NCBI RefSeq assembly: GCF_022815905.2
Contig: NZ_CP119327.1
Coordinates: 1,302,001-1,366,000, forward strand
DNA: 64,000 nucleotides
Direction: 5' to 3'
DNA from: Staphylococcus sp. NRL 16/872
GTDB taxonomy: Bacteria; Bacillota; Bacilli; Staphylococcales; Staphylococcaceae
Shown: positions 20,539-30,297 of the stretch, one piece after another
Layout of the letters: the number at the start of each line of letters is the position of its first letter
Numbering within the stretch: the first letter of the stretch is position 1
The notes under the pieces: model-generated
Databases searched by the model: none
The model's input: the letters and a program-made list of their open reading frames with translations, nothing else
Told to the model about the DNA's origin: nothing
Program-made: the position numbers and the translations under genes

Positions 20539-21138
20539 ATGGCTTTTGAATTACCAAATTTACCATATGCAGCAGATGCATTAGAACCACACATTGATAA
20601 AGAAACTATGGAAATCCACCATGACAAACATCACAATACTTATGTGACAAAATTAAACTCTGCAGTTGAGGGTACTGACTTAGAATCTAAATCAATTGAA
20701 GAAATCGTTGCTAATTTAGATAGCGTACCTGAAGACATTCAAACAGCTGTACGTAATAATGGTGGTGGACACTTAAACCACTCATTATTCTGGGAATTAT
20801 TAACTCCTAATTCTGAAGAAAAAGGTACTGTAGTTGATAAAATTAAAGAACAATGGGGTTCTTTAGATGAATTCAAAAAAGAATTCGCTGACAAAGCTGC
20901 AGCACGTTTCGGTTCAGGTTGGGCATGGTTAGTAGTTAATAACGGTCAATTAGAAATCGTTACTACTCCAAACCAAGATAACCCATTAACAGAAGGTAAA
21001 ACACCTATCCTTGGTTTAGACGTTTGGGAACATGCTTACTACTTAAAATATCAAAATAAACGTCCAGATTACATCAGTGCTTTCTGGAACGTTGTTAACT
21101 GGGAAAAAGTAGACGAATTATATAACGCTGCTAAATAA
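20539..21138 (+). CDS. sodA: Superoxide dismutase (Mn/Fe family)
   Basis: Detoxifies superoxide. The 199-residue protein has metal ligands at His27 (EIHHDKHH), His81 (NHSLFWE), and Asp161/His165 in [12 protein letters not shown], the family signature. TTAGGAGGAT precedes the ATG. Codon use (TTA, GAA, strong ribosome binding site) suggests high expression. Mn versus Fe preference cannot be set by eye, though staphylococcal SodA is mainly Mn-dependent. Confidence 0.96.
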   Translation: MAFELPNLPYAADALEPHIDKETMEIHHDKHHNTYVTKLNSAVEGTDLESKSIEEIVANLDSVPEDIQTAVRNNGGGHLNHSLFWELLTPNSEEKGTVVDKIKEQWGSLDEFKKEFADKAAARFGSGWAWLVVNNGQLEIVTTPNQDNPLTEGKTPILGLDVWEHAYYLKYQNKRPDYISAFWNVVNWEKVDELYNAAK

Positions 21139-21162
21139 GTTAATGAATAAACGTTTATTTAG

Positions 21163-21197
21163 GTGGTCTCTTTTTAAAGAGACCACTATTTTTTTGC
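21163..21197 (+). terminator. Terminator after sodA
   Basis: GTGGTCTCTTT pairs with AAAGAGACCAC (right arm ending at 21186), followed by TATTTTTTT. Confidence 0.85.
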
Positions 21198-21272
21198 TAT
21201 AATAATGGTAATATTTATAAAATTCATATATCATTTATAAGTAAACATGTTTAATAATTGAGGTAGGTTATC

Positions 21273-23318
21273 TTGCTTAAAAGGTTAAAAGAAAAGACAA
21301 ATGATGAGAAAATAAAATATACAATGAATAAACGGATTAATTTTATTTTCGGTGCTATAGTATTTATATTTGCAATTATTGTATTACGGTTAGGGTATTT
21401 ACAAATTGCACAAGGTTCACATTATAAGCAATTGGTAAAAAATGATGAAAACATAACAGTGAATGAGTCTGTGCCAAGAGGTAGAATACTGGACAGAAAT
21501 GGTAAGGTTTTAGTAGACAACGCTTCTAAACTCGCAATTACATACACACGTTCAAAAAAAACGAGTCAACAAGACATGCTTGACACTGCAGAGAAACTTT
21601 CTAAGTTAATCACAATGAAAACCGATAAAATAACTGAACGTGATAAACAAGACTTTTGGATTCAGAAACATCCAGAACAAGTAAATCAAATGATGAAAAA
21701 AGAACAATCCATGCTTAATGAAGGAAGTATTAGTCAAGACCAATATGATAAACAACTTTATACTAAAATAGGGGATAAACAATTAAATTCTTTAAGTAAA
21801 AAAGAGTTACAAGTCTTAGCAATTTATAGAGAAATGTCAGCAGGTTCAACATTAGATCCAGAAACAATTAAAAATGACGATGTTAGTGAAAAAGAATATG
21901 CTGCTGTATCCCAACAATTAGACAAACTTCCTGGTGTAAATACTTCAATGGATTGGGATAGACGATATTCTTATGGTGACACACTTCGAAGTATATTCGG
22001 TAGTGTATCAACACCATCTGAAGGGATCCCTAAAGAATTAACTGAACAATACTTAGCTAAAGGCTATTCAAGAAATGATAGAGTAGGTAAATCTTATTTA
22101 GAATATCAATATGAAAATGTGTTACGTGGTAAAAAGAAAGAAATGAAATATACTACAGATAAATCTGGTAAAGTCATTAATTCAGAAGTAATTAATAAAG
22201 GTTCAAGAGGAGATGACTTGCAATTAACGATTGATATTGATTTACAAAAAAAGGTCGAATCATTACTTGAAAACGAAATTAAAACGTTACGTAGCCAAGG
22301 TGCTACAAATATGGATAATGCACTTATAGTAGTTCAAAATCCTAAAAATGGAGATATTTTAGCTATGGCTGGAAAACAAATTAGTAAAAATGGTGAATTG
22401 ACAGATTATGATTTAGGTAATTTCACAGGCCAATTTGCTGTAGGTTCTTCTGTCAAAGGCGGTACTTTACTAACAGGTTATCAAAACAATGCTATCGAAG
22501 TCGGAGAAGAAATGATCGATGAACCATTACATTTCCGTGGTGGATTAACAAAACGCTCTTACTTTAACCAAAACGGCAAAGTAAAAATCAATGACAAAGA
22601 AGCTTTAATGCATTCATCTAACGTTTACATGTTTAAAACTGCATTAGAACTCGCGGGAGACCCTTATAAATATGGTATGAATTTACCATCTAATGTTACC
22701 GAAGCTGGCCAAAAATTAAGAAGAGGGCTAAATCAAGTTGGTTTAGGAGTTAAAACAGGTATTGATTTGCCAAATGAAACGATGGGTCAAATTGAACCGC
22801 TAACCAATAATCCTGGTAATTATTTGGATTTATCTATTGGCCAATATGACACTTATACGCCTCTTCAATTATCACAATATGTTTCTACTATTGCTAATAA
22901 TGGATACAGAGTTCAACCTCATATAGGCTTAGCAGTTCATGATGCTACAAATAGTGACGATGTAGGTCCAGTTAAAGAGAAAATTAAAGGCACTGTATTA
23001 AATAAAGTTAACAACTCGCAAGATGAAATTGATGAAGTCAAAAAAGGATTTGAAATGGCATTTAATAAAGAAGATGGTACTGGCTATGCTAGTTTCCACA
23101 AAACAAAAGTGCCATCTGCTGGTAAAACAGGTACAGCAGAAGTATTCCAAGATGGTCATTCTCGCGTAAACTCAACTTATATTGGTTATGCGCCAGTTAA
23201 AAATCCAAAATTAGCTTTTTCAATTGTGTATACTAATCAACCTGTGCCACCCCCATGGTTAAATGGCGGAGACTTAGGACGAGATGTAATTAATTATTAT
23301 TTTAAAAATGATAAATAA
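21273..23318 (+). CDS. pbp3: Penicillin-binding protein 3 (class B transpeptidase)
   Basis: Membrane-anchored peptidoglycan transpeptidase, 681 residues. One transmembrane helix at about 25-47 is followed by the class B dimerisation domain with the RGRILDRNG motif (near 70-78), then the catalytic domain with SxxK in GSSVKGG (near 394), SSN (near 450) and KTGTAEV (near 619). The TTG start (MLKRLKEK) matches the remembered S. aureus N-terminus. Next to sodA, as in S. aureus. Confidence 0.95.
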   Translation: MLKRLKEKTNDEKIKYTMNKRINFIFGAIVFIFAIIVLRLGYLQIAQGSHYKQLVKNDENITVNESVPRGRILDRNGKVLVDNASKLAITYTRSKKTSQQDMLDTAEKLSKLITMKTDKITERDKQDFWIQKHPEQVNQMMKKEQSMLNEGSISQDQYDKQLYTKIGDKQLNSLSKKELQVLAIYREMSAGSTLDPETIKNDDVSEKEYAAVSQQLDKLPGVNTSMDWDRRYSYGDTLRSIFGSVSTPSEGIPKELTEQYLAKGYSRNDRVGKSYLEYQYENVLRGKKKEMKYTTDKSGKVINSEVINKGSRGDDLQLTIDIDLQKKVESLLENEIKTLRSQGATNMDNALIVVQNPKNGDILAMAGKQISKNGELTDYDLGNFTGQFAVGSSVKGGTLLTGYQNNAIEVGEEMIDEPLHFRGGLTKRSYFNQNGKVKINDKEALMHSSNVYMFKTALELAGDPYKYGMNLPSNVTEAGQKLRRGLNQVGLGVKTGIDLPNETMGQIEPLTNNPGNYLDLSIGQYDTYTPLQLSQYVSTIANNGYRVQPHIGLAVHDATNSDDVGPVKEKIKGTVLNKVNNSQDEIDEVKKGFEMAFNKEDGTGYASFHKTKVPSAGKTGTAEVFQDGHSRVNSTYIGYAPVKNPKLAFSIVYTNQPVPPPWLNGGDLGRDVINYYFKNDK

Positions 23319-23434
23319 CCTTTAATCTAACATAAGTAGAATTGATATGTGTTACTAAAATTTATACTTTTCAATTTTTCATCTAAGTGGTATGATAATA
23401 AAGTCGTATTTAGAAAAGGTAAGGAGGAATTAAC

Positions 23435-23584
23435 ATGCGCGTAAACGTAACATTAGCTTGTACAGAATGTGGTGACAGAAACTACATTTCAACTAAAAAT
23501 AAAAGAAACAATCCTGAACGTATTGAAATGAAAAAATATTGTTCACGTGATAACAAACATACTTTACATCGTGAAACAAAATAA
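23435..23584 (+). CDS. rpmG: 50S ribosomal protein L33
   Basis: Short gene of 49 residues, beginning [18 protein letters not shown] and ending [16 protein letters not shown] lies just upstream. CTEC supplies one Cys pair. The second pair of zinc-type L33 is incomplete: CSRD has Asp where the last Cys would be, so the zinc ribbon is partial. I recall the same in S. aureus L33. Paralogues usually exist elsewhere in the genome. Confidence 0.93.
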   Translation: MRVNVTLACTECGDRNYISTKNKRNNPERIEMKKYCSRDNKHTLHRETK

Positions 23585-23605
23585 TAAAACCATTGATTAG
23601 GTAGT

Positions 23606-23699
23606 GAGGCTAAGACATATAATTTTGTCCTAGCCTCTAAATTTTTAACTAAAAGAGTAATGCAATCACATATCTAGTGTTGATTGCATTGCTCTTTTT
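23606..23699 (+). terminator. Two tandem terminators after rpmG
   Basis: GAGGCTAAGAC (23606-23616) pairs with GTCCTAGCCTC (23627-23637), followed by an AT-rich T-run. A second stem, AAAAGAGTAATGCAATCA (23651-23668) with TGATTGCATTGCTCTTTTT (23681-23699), is long and nearly perfect. Confidence 0.82.
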
Positions 23700-23769
23700 A
23701 CTTCATCTAAATGACATCATCTTTTAATAACGTTATAATATATTTAGTACATAAAGGTGGTGTAAGGGA

Positions 23770-24306
23770 ATGAATAAGAAATCTATCCGTAAAGATATTA
23801 TTTCAAAAATGAAGGACTTTAACTCTTCAAAAAAAGAAGATGCTGATAATTGGTTAAAAGAACAATTACTTGATAATGAGTGGTATAAGAAAGCTCAACG
23901 TATCGGTATGGTACTTTCAATGCCTCATGAAGTAGATACATATAAAATCATCCAAACTGCATTAAATGATAATAAAAAAGTATTTGTTCCTAATACTAAT
24001 TACAAAACGCGTGAAATGAATTTTAAGGAAATTATCGACTTAGATTCTATTGTAGAAGATGAAAAAGGTATTAATTCAGTGAAGGGTGATACTGAAATTA
24101 CAGATGAATTAGACTTAATCGTAGTGCCAGGAGTAGCTTTCCGTAATGATGGTTATAGAATTGGCTATGGTGGAGGCTATTTTGATCGATTTCTTAGTAA
24201 ATCAAACGCAAATACGATCAGTTTGATTTATGATTTTCAACTTACGGATTTTGAAATTGAAAATCACGATCAACCTGTTAGTGAAGTAATTATTTATAAA
24301 ACTTGA
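23770..24306 (+). CDS. 5-formyltetrahydrofolate cyclo-ligase
   Basis: Converts 5-formyl-THF to 5,10-methenyl-THF using ATP, returning folate to one-carbon metabolism. The 178-residue protein has an N-terminal Lys/Arg segment (KKSIRKDIISKMK), a central VPN motif, and the signature region GVAFRNDGYRIGYGGGYFDRFL (near 121-142). Slightly overlaps the rhomboid gene, as in Bacillus yqgN-gluP. Confidence 0.94.
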   Translation: MNKKSIRKDIISKMKDFNSSKKEDADNWLKEQLLDNEWYKKAQRIGMVLSMPHEVDTYKIIQTALNDNKKVFVPNTNYKTREMNFKEIIDLDSIVEDEKGINSVKGDTEITDELDLIVVPGVAFRNDGYRIGYGGGYFDRFLSKSNANTISLIYDFQLTDFEIENHDQPVSEVIIYKT

Positions 24307-24320
24307 TGGTGGAGAAATTA

Positions 24321-25781
24321 ATGGATAATGAGAAACAATTTTGGAAATCAATATATTATTGGATTCGTTACTTTGACTTTCATCTGATAAATATTGATAA
24401 AAATGAAAATGAGGTATGGCTTGCTAATAAACACAAAAGAAAAATAGCTATTTTCCGAAAAGAAGTAACCTCAACTCAAGAAATTCGGTTTGATAAATCT
24501 AAAATTTATGATAATAGTAATAGGCTAAATGAACAATTAAAATTCGAACCTAAAACATTTGAATTTATTTATATTTCCGATAAAAACTTAAATGTTGATG
24601 ATTTAAATGAAACATATCCTTTGAAACTAAATTTTCATTTAATAAATGAATTGAAAGATTTAGAGAAATTAATGCCAAATTTGATGTTGACGAAACTCAT
24701 TTCTAGAGATGGTAAAACATCCGCATTGCAATATAAAAAACGTGTATTGAGACAAAATCCAATTGATAGATATATGATGTCATTCACTCCTATGACATAT
24801 CTTTTACTCGGAATTAATGTAATTATTTGGCTAATCATGATTTTATATTTAAATCATTTCTCTGATATTAAATTATTAGATGTTGGTGGGTTAGTTCATT
24901 TTAATGTGGTTCATGGCGAATGGTATCGACTTATTACTTCAATGTTCTTACATTTTAATTTTGAACATATTTTGATGAATATGTTGTCATTATTTATTTT
25001 TGGTAAAATAGTAGAATCTATTGTGGGGCCATTTAAAATGCTAGGCATATATATGGTCTCTGGATTATTAGGCAATTTTATTTCGCTATCTTTTAACATC
25101 CATACCATATCAGTAGGAGCTAGTGGTGCTATTTTCGGCCTCATAGGTGCTATTTTTGCGATGATGATTGTTAGTAAGACGTTTGATAAAAAAGTGATTG
25201 GACAGATGTTAATTGCGTTATTAATAATGGTCGTATTAACTTTATTTATGTCTAATATAAATATAATGGCACATTTGGGTGGATTTGTTGGTGGAATATT
25301 AATTACTCTCGTTGGTTATTACTTTACTGTAAATCGTAATTTATTTTGGATATTTTTAATTTTACTACTTGTTATTTTTGTAGCATTACAGATTAGAATT
25401 TTCGCAATTAAAGAACAAAATATCTATGATAAATTAATTCAAGATGCAATGGTAAAATACGAATATAAAGAAGCAAGTCAATTAGTTGATCATACTATTA
25501 ACAAAGGCTATGATGATGCCGAAACTTATTACTTAAAAGGTTTAATTACTGCAACTACAAGCTCAAGAGCTGAAGGGATGGCTGACTGGGAAAGAGGTTT
25601 AAAAAAATATCCCAATTCAAGCTTATTAAATTATGAATTAGCTATTGCGAATAGAGCGCTTAATGATAACGATAAAGCATTAAGCTATGTAAAAAAAGCA
25701 GTAAAAAATGATTCAAATGACAATAAATATAAAAATTTAGAAAAAGAGTTGAAAAAGACAAATGAAACAGGAAATCAATAA
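24321..25781 (+). CDS. gluP: Rhomboid intramembrane serine protease with TPR-like tail
   Basis: GluP/YqgP-type rhomboid, 486 residues. A soluble N-terminal part of about 150 residues precedes six or seven membrane segments (about 155-365). The catalytic Ser is in GASGAIFG (near 265-272), the His in AHLGGFVGG (near 316), and HFNFEHILMNM is the L1-side conserved motif. Two or more TPR-like repeats follow (380-480). I choose ATG 24321 behind GGTGGAG. In Bacillus, YqgP also cleaves the MgtE magnesium transporter; that is not shown here. Confidence 0.92.
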   Translation: MDNEKQFWKSIYYWIRYFDFHLINIDKNENEVWLANKHKRKIAIFRKEVTSTQEIRFDKSKIYDNSNRLNEQLKFEPKTFEFIYISDKNLNVDDLNETYPLKLNFHLINELKDLEKLMPNLMLTKLISRDGKTSALQYKKRVLRQNPIDRYMMSFTPMTYLLLGINVIIWLIMILYLNHFSDIKLLDVGGLVHFNVVHGEWYRLITSMFLHFNFEHILMNMLSLFIFGKIVESIVGPFKMLGIYMVSGLLGNFISLSFNIHTISVGASGAIFGLIGAIFAMMIVSKTFDKKVIGQMLIALLIMVVLTLFMSNINIMAHLGGFVGGILITLVGYYFTVNRNLFWIFLILLLVIFVALQIRIFAIKEQNIYDKLIQDAMVKYEYKEASQLVDHTINKGYDDAETYYLKGLITATTSSRAEGMADWERGLKKYPNSSLLNYELAIANRALNDNDKALSYVKKAVKNDSNDNKYKNLEKELKKTNETGNQ

Positions 25782-25965
25782 TTTCTATGATGTCTTACAG
25801 CTTTTAAAAAAATTTGGATTTATTATTTATTTTAAAGATCCTAATGATACGTGTGAAATGATGTTACAAGAAATAAAATCACTCTATAATTATGAATTAA
25901 TATCTAAAAATGATTATTTGAAGTGTATTTTAATTATTAACCAAAGAAGGAATGAACATAAATGA
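25762..25965 (+). CDS. YqgQ family protein
   Basis: Small conserved Firmicutes protein of 67 residues with a helical, leucine-rich profile ([14 protein letters not shown]) and an N-terminus inside the 3' end of the rhomboid gene. Overlaps glucokinase by 4 bp (ATGA). Order rhomboid-yqgQ-glk matches Bacillus gluP-yqgQ-glcK. A nucleic-acid-related role is sometimes suggested for the family; unknown. Confidence 0.85.
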   Translation: MKQEINNFYDVLQLLKKFGFIIYFKDPNDTCEMMLQEIKSLYNYELISKNDYLKCILIINQRRNEHK

Positions 25966-26948
25966 CAAACGTAATATTAGCAGCAGATATTGGTGGTACA
26001 ACTTGTAAACTCGGTATTTTTGATGAAAATTTAGAACAGTTACATAAGTGGTCAATTAAAACTGATACATCAGATCATACAGGTACAAAGTTATTAAAAA
26101 ATATCTATGATTCTTTTATTGAAATTTTAGGTACACGTAATTTAGATAAAAAGAATGTTATTGGTGTAGGGATAGGTGTACCTGGTCCTGTTGATTTTGA
26201 AACTGGTACAGTTAACGGTGCTGTAAATTTGCATTGGCCTGATAAAGTAAACGTTCAAAAAATTTTTAGTACATTCATTGATTGTCCAATTTTAGTTGAT
26301 AACGACGCGAATGTAGCAGCTTTAGGTGAAAAACATAAAGGCGCAGGACAAGGTGCTGATGATGTTGTGGCTATAACACTTGGTACCGGTTTAGGTGGTG
26401 GCATTATTTCAAACGGTGAAATTGTTCACGGACATAATGGTTCAGGAGCTGAAATTGGTCATATTAGAACAGATTTCGATCAGCGATTTAATTGTAACTG
26501 CGGTAAATCAGGTTGTATTGAAACTGTTGCCTCAGCAACTGGGGTTGTTAATTTAGTGAATTTTTATTATCCTAAATTAACATTTAAATCTTCTATTTTA
26601 CCATTAATAAAGGAGAATAAAGTTACTGCTAAAGCTGTCTTTGATGCCGCTAAATCTGGTGATCAGTTCTGTATTTTCATTACAGAAAGAGTTGCTAATC
26701 ATATTGGATACCTATGCAGTATTATAAGTGCTACAAGTAATCCTAAATATATTGTACTCGGTGGAGGCATGTCTACTGCTGGATTAATTTTAATTGAAAA
26801 TATTAAAACTGAATATCATAATTTAACTTTTACTCCCGCACAGAAAGATACTGAAATCGTCCAAGCACAGCTTGGCAATGATGCAGGCATCACAGGAGCA
26901 GCTGGATTAATTAAAACTTATATACTAGAAAAGGATGGTGTAAAATAA
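25962..26948 (+). CDS. glkA: Glucokinase (ROK family)
   Basis: Phosphorylates glucose with ATP. The 328-residue ROK protein begins with the ATP-binding [15 protein letters not shown] and contains the sugar-binding [11 protein letters not shown], the phosphate-2 motif GTGLGGGI, and the ROK zinc motif [10 protein letters not shown] (near 179-188). ATG overlaps the yqgQ stop, indicating translational coupling. Belongs to the gluP-yqgQ-glk transcript. Confidence 0.95.
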   Translation: MTNVILAADIGGTTCKLGIFDENLEQLHKWSIKTDTSDHTGTKLLKNIYDSFIEILGTRNLDKKNVIGVGIGVPGPVDFETGTVNGAVNLHWPDKVNVQKIFSTFIDCPILVDNDANVAALGEKHKGAGQGADDVVAITLGTGLGGGIISNGEIVHGHNGSGAEIGHIRTDFDQRFNCNCGKSGCIETVASATGVVNLVNFYYPKLTFKSSILPLIKENKVTAKAVFDAAKSGDQFCIFITERVANHIGYLCSIISATSNPKYIVLGGGMSTAGLILIENIKTEYHNLTFTPAQKDTEIVQAQLGNDAGITGAAGLIKTYILEKDGVK

Positions 26949-27271
26949 TGGCTATCGTTGATGTAGTTATTATTCCCGTTGGCACAAACGGGCCAAGCGT
27001 AAGTAAATATATTGCTGAAATTCAAATGAAATTAGAAGAATTCAAAAAAGAAGGTAAAATTGATTATCAATTAACACCTATGAATACATTAATTGAAGGT
27101 GATCTTAAAGATTTATTTGAAGTTGTTCAAGCTATTCATGAACTTCCATTTGATAAAGGTTTAGATAGAGTTTGTACTAACCTACGTATTGATGACAGAA
27201 GAGATAAATCTCGTAAAATGAATGATAAGTTAAAATCAGTTCAAAAACATATAGATGGACAAGGTGAGTAA
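26948..27271 (+). CDS. MTH1187/YqgV family thiamine-binding protein
   Basis: A 107-residue ferredoxin-like fold protein of the DUF77 family; homologues bind thiamine or a related ligand. N-terminal VDVVIIPVGTNGPSVSKYIA and central NTLIEGDLKDLF are family-typical. The start overlaps the glk stop by one base. A function in thiamine handling is family-level knowledge, not shown here. Confidence 0.85.
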   Translation: MAIVDVVIIPVGTNGPSVSKYIAEIQMKLEEFKKEGKIDYQLTPMNTLIEGDLKDLFEVVQAIHELPFDKGLDRVCTNLRIDDRRDKSRKMNDKLKSVQKHIDGQGE

Positions 27272-27272
27272 A

Positions 27273-27899
27273 ATGAGAATTTCAAATTTAACTTTAGGCT
27301 TAGTAGATACTAATGCATATTTTATTGAAAATGAAGATAGTGTGTTATTAATTGACCCTGCAGGAGAACCTGATAAGATTTTCAAGAAATTAAATCAAAT
27401 TAATAAACCATTGAAAGCTATTTTATTAACCCATGCACACTTCGATCATATTGGCGCACTTGATGACGTCTTAGAAAAATATGACGTACCTCTCTACATG
27501 CATAAAGAAGAATTTGACTTTTTAACTGATCCAGAAAAAAATGGAGCAGCCAAATTTAAACAATATGGCATGCCTTTAATCACAAGTAAAGCAAAGCCTA
27601 ATTCATTAGATGAAGGCGACTTTACTATTAGTGACTTTAATATGAAAGTACTTCATACCCCTGGACACTCTCCAGGCAGTTTAACGTATGTATTTGATGA
27701 ATTTGCCGTTGTTGGTGATACACTATTTAATAGTGGAATTGGTCGAACAGATTTATATAGAGGCGATTATGAAACGTTAGTAGATTCAATTAAAGACAAA
27801 TTGTTTGAATTAGATGGGAACCTGCCATTATTCCCTGGACATGGACAATACACAACTGTTGATGATGAACAATTAAATCCGTATTTAGATGGACAATAA
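27273..27899 (+). CDS. MBL-fold metallo-hydrolase (YqgX type)
   Basis: Metallo-beta-lactamase fold hydrolase of glyoxalase II-like type, 208 residues. The dizinc motif is THAHFDHIG (near 54-62), with further ligands in HTPGHSPGS (near 127), GD.LF (near 149) and the C-terminal PGHGQYT. ATG 27273 follows AAGGTGAG; the in-frame ATG at 27255 is less well placed. Substrate unknown; hydroxyacylglutathione hydrolase-like by family, but staphylococci use bacillithiol. Confidence 0.88.
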   Translation: MRISNLTLGLVDTNAYFIENEDSVLLIDPAGEPDKIFKKLNQINKPLKAILLTHAHFDHIGALDDVLEKYDVPLYMHKEEFDFLTDPEKNGAAKFKQYGMPLITSKAKPNSLDEGDFTISDFNMKVLHTPGHSPGSLTYVFDEFAVVGDTLFNSGIGRTDLYRGDYETLVDSIKDKLFELDGNLPLFPGHGQYTTVDDEQLNPYLDGQ

Positions 27900-27914
27900 A
27901 ATAAAGTAAAATTC

Positions 27915-27950
27915 TCACCTCCTACGTTTATTAATGTAGGAGGTGATTTT
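27915..27950 (+). terminator. Terminator hairpin containing the comGA ribosome binding site
   Basis: TCACCTCCTAC (27915-27925) pairs perfectly with GTAGGAGGTGA (27936-27946) around a 10-base loop, followed by TTTT and the TTG start of comGA. The right arm carries the AGGAGGTGA Shine-Dalgarno sequence, so in read-through RNA it would be base-paired. Confidence 0.7.
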
Positions 27951-28925
27951 TTGAAATTATTATTTAAAGAAATTGTAAACAAGGCTATTAGTAAAAACGC
28001 AAGTGATATTCATTTTATTCCAGCTGAAGATGAGGTATATATAAAATTTAGAGTGAATGATAATCTTGAATTATATGATACTTTCAAATTAGATATTTAT
28101 CAGAAATTATTAGTGTATATGAAATTTCAAGCTGGGTTAGATGTATCAACTCAACAACTTGCTCAAAGTGGTCGGTATACCTATCAAGCGAAAAGTTTAT
28201 ATTATTTAAGAATTTCTACGTTACCTTTATCACTAGGCACAGAAAGTTGTGTGATACGAATCATTCCTCAATATTTCCAATCAAAAAAAGAATATAAAGA
28301 TTTTAAAGATTTCAAACATTTAATGAATAAAAAACAGGGTCTCATTTTATTCACTGGACCTACAGGGTCTGGAAAAAGTACATTAATGTATCAAATGGTT
28401 TTATATGCATATGAAAAACTTAATTTAAATGTGATTACGATTGAAAATCCGGTTGAACAATTACTTAAAGGCATTACTCAAGTTTCGATTAATAAAAAAG
28501 CTGGCATAGATTATATTAACTCGTTTAAAGCCATTTTAAGATGTGACCCAGACGTAATTTTGATAGGAGAAATAAGAGATGCCGAAGTTGCAAAATGTGT
28601 AATTCAAGCTAGTTTGAGTGGTCATTTAGTATTATCGACGATGCATTCAAGCAATTGTAAAGGTGCATTACTTCGCTTATTAGAAATGGGAATCAGTATT
28701 CAAGAAATTTCACAAGCTGTGAATTTAATATCCAATCAACGGTTAATAACTACTTTGTCTAATCAAAGACAACTTGTTTGCGAATTGATAAATAATAATC
28801 AAATACAATACTTTTTTGAACATAATAATACGTTGCCTAAAAACTTTAATAATTTAAAGGATAAATTATTAATGCTATCGAAAGAGGGAACTATATGTGA
28901 AGAAATTGCAGATAAATATTTATAG
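27951..28925 (+). CDS. comGA: Competence pseudopilus assembly ATPase ComGA
   Basis: Secretion-type traffic ATPase for the type IV-like competence pseudopilus, 324 residues. Walker A GPTGSGKST at 136-144, an Asp box (IENPVEQL), a Walker B-type CDPDVILIGEIRD segment, and a His box (HLVLSTMHSS) are visible. The TTG start is supported by AGGAGGTGA. First gene of the comG operon, cytoplasmic. Shorter N-terminal domain than PilB-type ATPases, typical of Gram-positive ComGA. Confidence 0.94.
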   Translation: MKLLFKEIVNKAISKNASDIHFIPAEDEVYIKFRVNDNLELYDTFKLDIYQKLLVYMKFQAGLDVSTQQLAQSGRYTYQAKSLYYLRISTLPLSLGTESCVIRIIPQYFQSKKEYKDFKDFKHLMNKKQGLILFTGPTGSGKSTLMYQMVLYAYEKLNLNVITIENPVEQLLKGITQVSINKKAGIDYINSFKAILRCDPDVILIGEIRDAEVAKCVIQASLSGHLVLSTMHSSNCKGALLRLLEMGISIQEISQAVNLISNQRLITTLSNQRQLVCELINNNQIQYFFEHNNTLPKNFNNLKDKLLMLSKEGTICEEIADKYL

Positions 28926-29961
28926 AGAAAAGAAGAAAAATTTGAACTCTAGTCAACAAATTATGTTACTTGAAAATTTAAATAGTTTATTAAAAAGTGG
29001 TTTCACCTTATTTGAATGTTTCAATTTTATAAACTTATATTTTAAATATAGTGATAGAACTTTAAGCAATAGGATTATTGAAGGTATCAAAAACGGGATG
29101 GCATGTGATGAGGTATTAAATCTAATTGGCTATCCTCAATCAATCATTACACAAATATATTTCGCCCAAAAATTTGGGAACATAGAAGAAGCTCTCGACG
29201 AAGCTATTAATTATTTAAAAACAAACTTAAATGCTAAACAACAAATATTAAAATCTATACAATATCCGTTAATTTTAATAGTTATCTTTATTGGCATGAT
29301 AACTATATTAAACTATACTGTGCTCCCTCAGTTTGAACAACTTTACGCTACGATGAATGTGAATCTTACCTTTTTCCAAAAACTTCTTACACAAATTATT
29401 GCTACTTTGCCTACTTTTATATTGATTATCACAAATCTTTTCATTGTCCTTTTCATAATTGTACTCATTATACAAGCTAAGATGGACATTGCTAAAAAAG
29501 TTAAATTTTTAATTCAAATACCGATTTTTAAAGGTTATTACAAATTATTTAAAACATATCAAATTGCAAGTGAACTTTCATTATTTTATAAAAATGGAAT
29601 TACCTTACAAAATATCGTATCTATATATATTAATCAAAAAAATAATCTTTTTTTAAATTATTTAGGTGAAATTCTATTACAAAATTCGAATAATGGAATA
29701 AGCTTAGCTAAGAGTTTAAGTGAACAAAAATGCTTTCAAGAAGATTTAATTAAATTCATACAACAAGGAGAAAAAAGTGGAAAATTAGATGTTGAACTTA
29801 AATTATATAGTCAAATATTAATCCAAAGAATTAAAAATAAAGCTTTAAAACATTCTAAGATTATTCAACCAGTTGTCTTTTTATTTTTAGGATTTTTCAT
29901 TATCAGTTTATATTTAGTTATCATGCTTCCCATGTTTCAACTTATGCAAAATATTAAATGA
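28897..29961 (+). CDS. comGB: Competence pseudopilus membrane platform protein ComGB
   Basis: GspF/PilC-type polytopic membrane protein, 354 residues. It has two cytoplasmic helical domains and about three transmembrane segments (about 125-150, 170-195 and the C-terminal 325-350). GTG 28897 lies within the comGA 3' end, about 30 bp of overlap, with GAGGG upstream, so the genes are translationally coupled. Confidence 0.93.
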   Translation: MKKLQINIYREKKKNLNSSQQIMLLENLNSLLKSGFTLFECFNFINLYFKYSDRTLSNRIIEGIKNGMACDEVLNLIGYPQSIITQIYFAQKFGNIEEALDEAINYLKTNLNAKQQILKSIQYPLILIVIFIGMITILNYTVLPQFEQLYATMNVNLTFFQKLLTQIIATLPTFILIITNLFIVLFIIVLIIQAKMDIAKKVKFLIQIPIFKGYYKLFKTYQIASELSLFYKNGITLQNIVSIYINQKNNLFLNYLGEILLQNSNNGISLAKSLSEQKCFQEDLIKFIQQGEKSGKLDVELKLYSQILIQRIKNKALKHSKIIQPVVFLFLGFFIISLYLVIMLPMFQLMQNIK

Positions 29962-29976
29962 CAAAGAGGCGGTATT

Positions 29977-30297
29977 ATGAAAAATTATGTAAAAAAATTA
30001 AAAAGTTTAAAAGCATTTACGCTTATCGAAATGTTGCTTGTTTTACTCATTATCAGCGTGTTACTAATTTTAATCATTCCTAATATTGCTAAACAAACAG
30101 CGCATATTCAATCTACGGGTTGCGATGCACAAGTAAAGATGGTAAATAGCCAAATTGAAGCCTTCACACTTAAAAATAATAGAGCACCTAGCAGTATTGA
30201 TGAATTAGTTAAAGATGGTTACATCAAAGAAGGACAAAAATCTTGTAAATCAGGAGAAACTATTACTATTAATAATGGTGAAGCTGTTGCAAGTTAA
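29977..30297 (+). CDS. comGC: Major competence pseudopilin ComGC
   Basis: Pre-pilin of 106 residues. A basic leader (MKNYVKKLKSLKA) precedes FTLIEMLLVLLIISVLLI, so peptidase cleavage is expected before Phe14, leaving a hydrophobic N-terminal helix with the conserved Glu5 of the mature protein. Two Cys in the mature part (CDAQV and SCKSG) could form a disulfide. AGAGGCGG precedes the ATG. Confidence 0.94.
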   Translation: MKNYVKKLKSLKAFTLIEMLLVLLIISVLLILIIPNIAKQTAHIQSTGCDAQVKMVNSQIEAFTLKNNRAPSSIDELVKDGYIKEGQKSCKSGETITINNGEAVAS

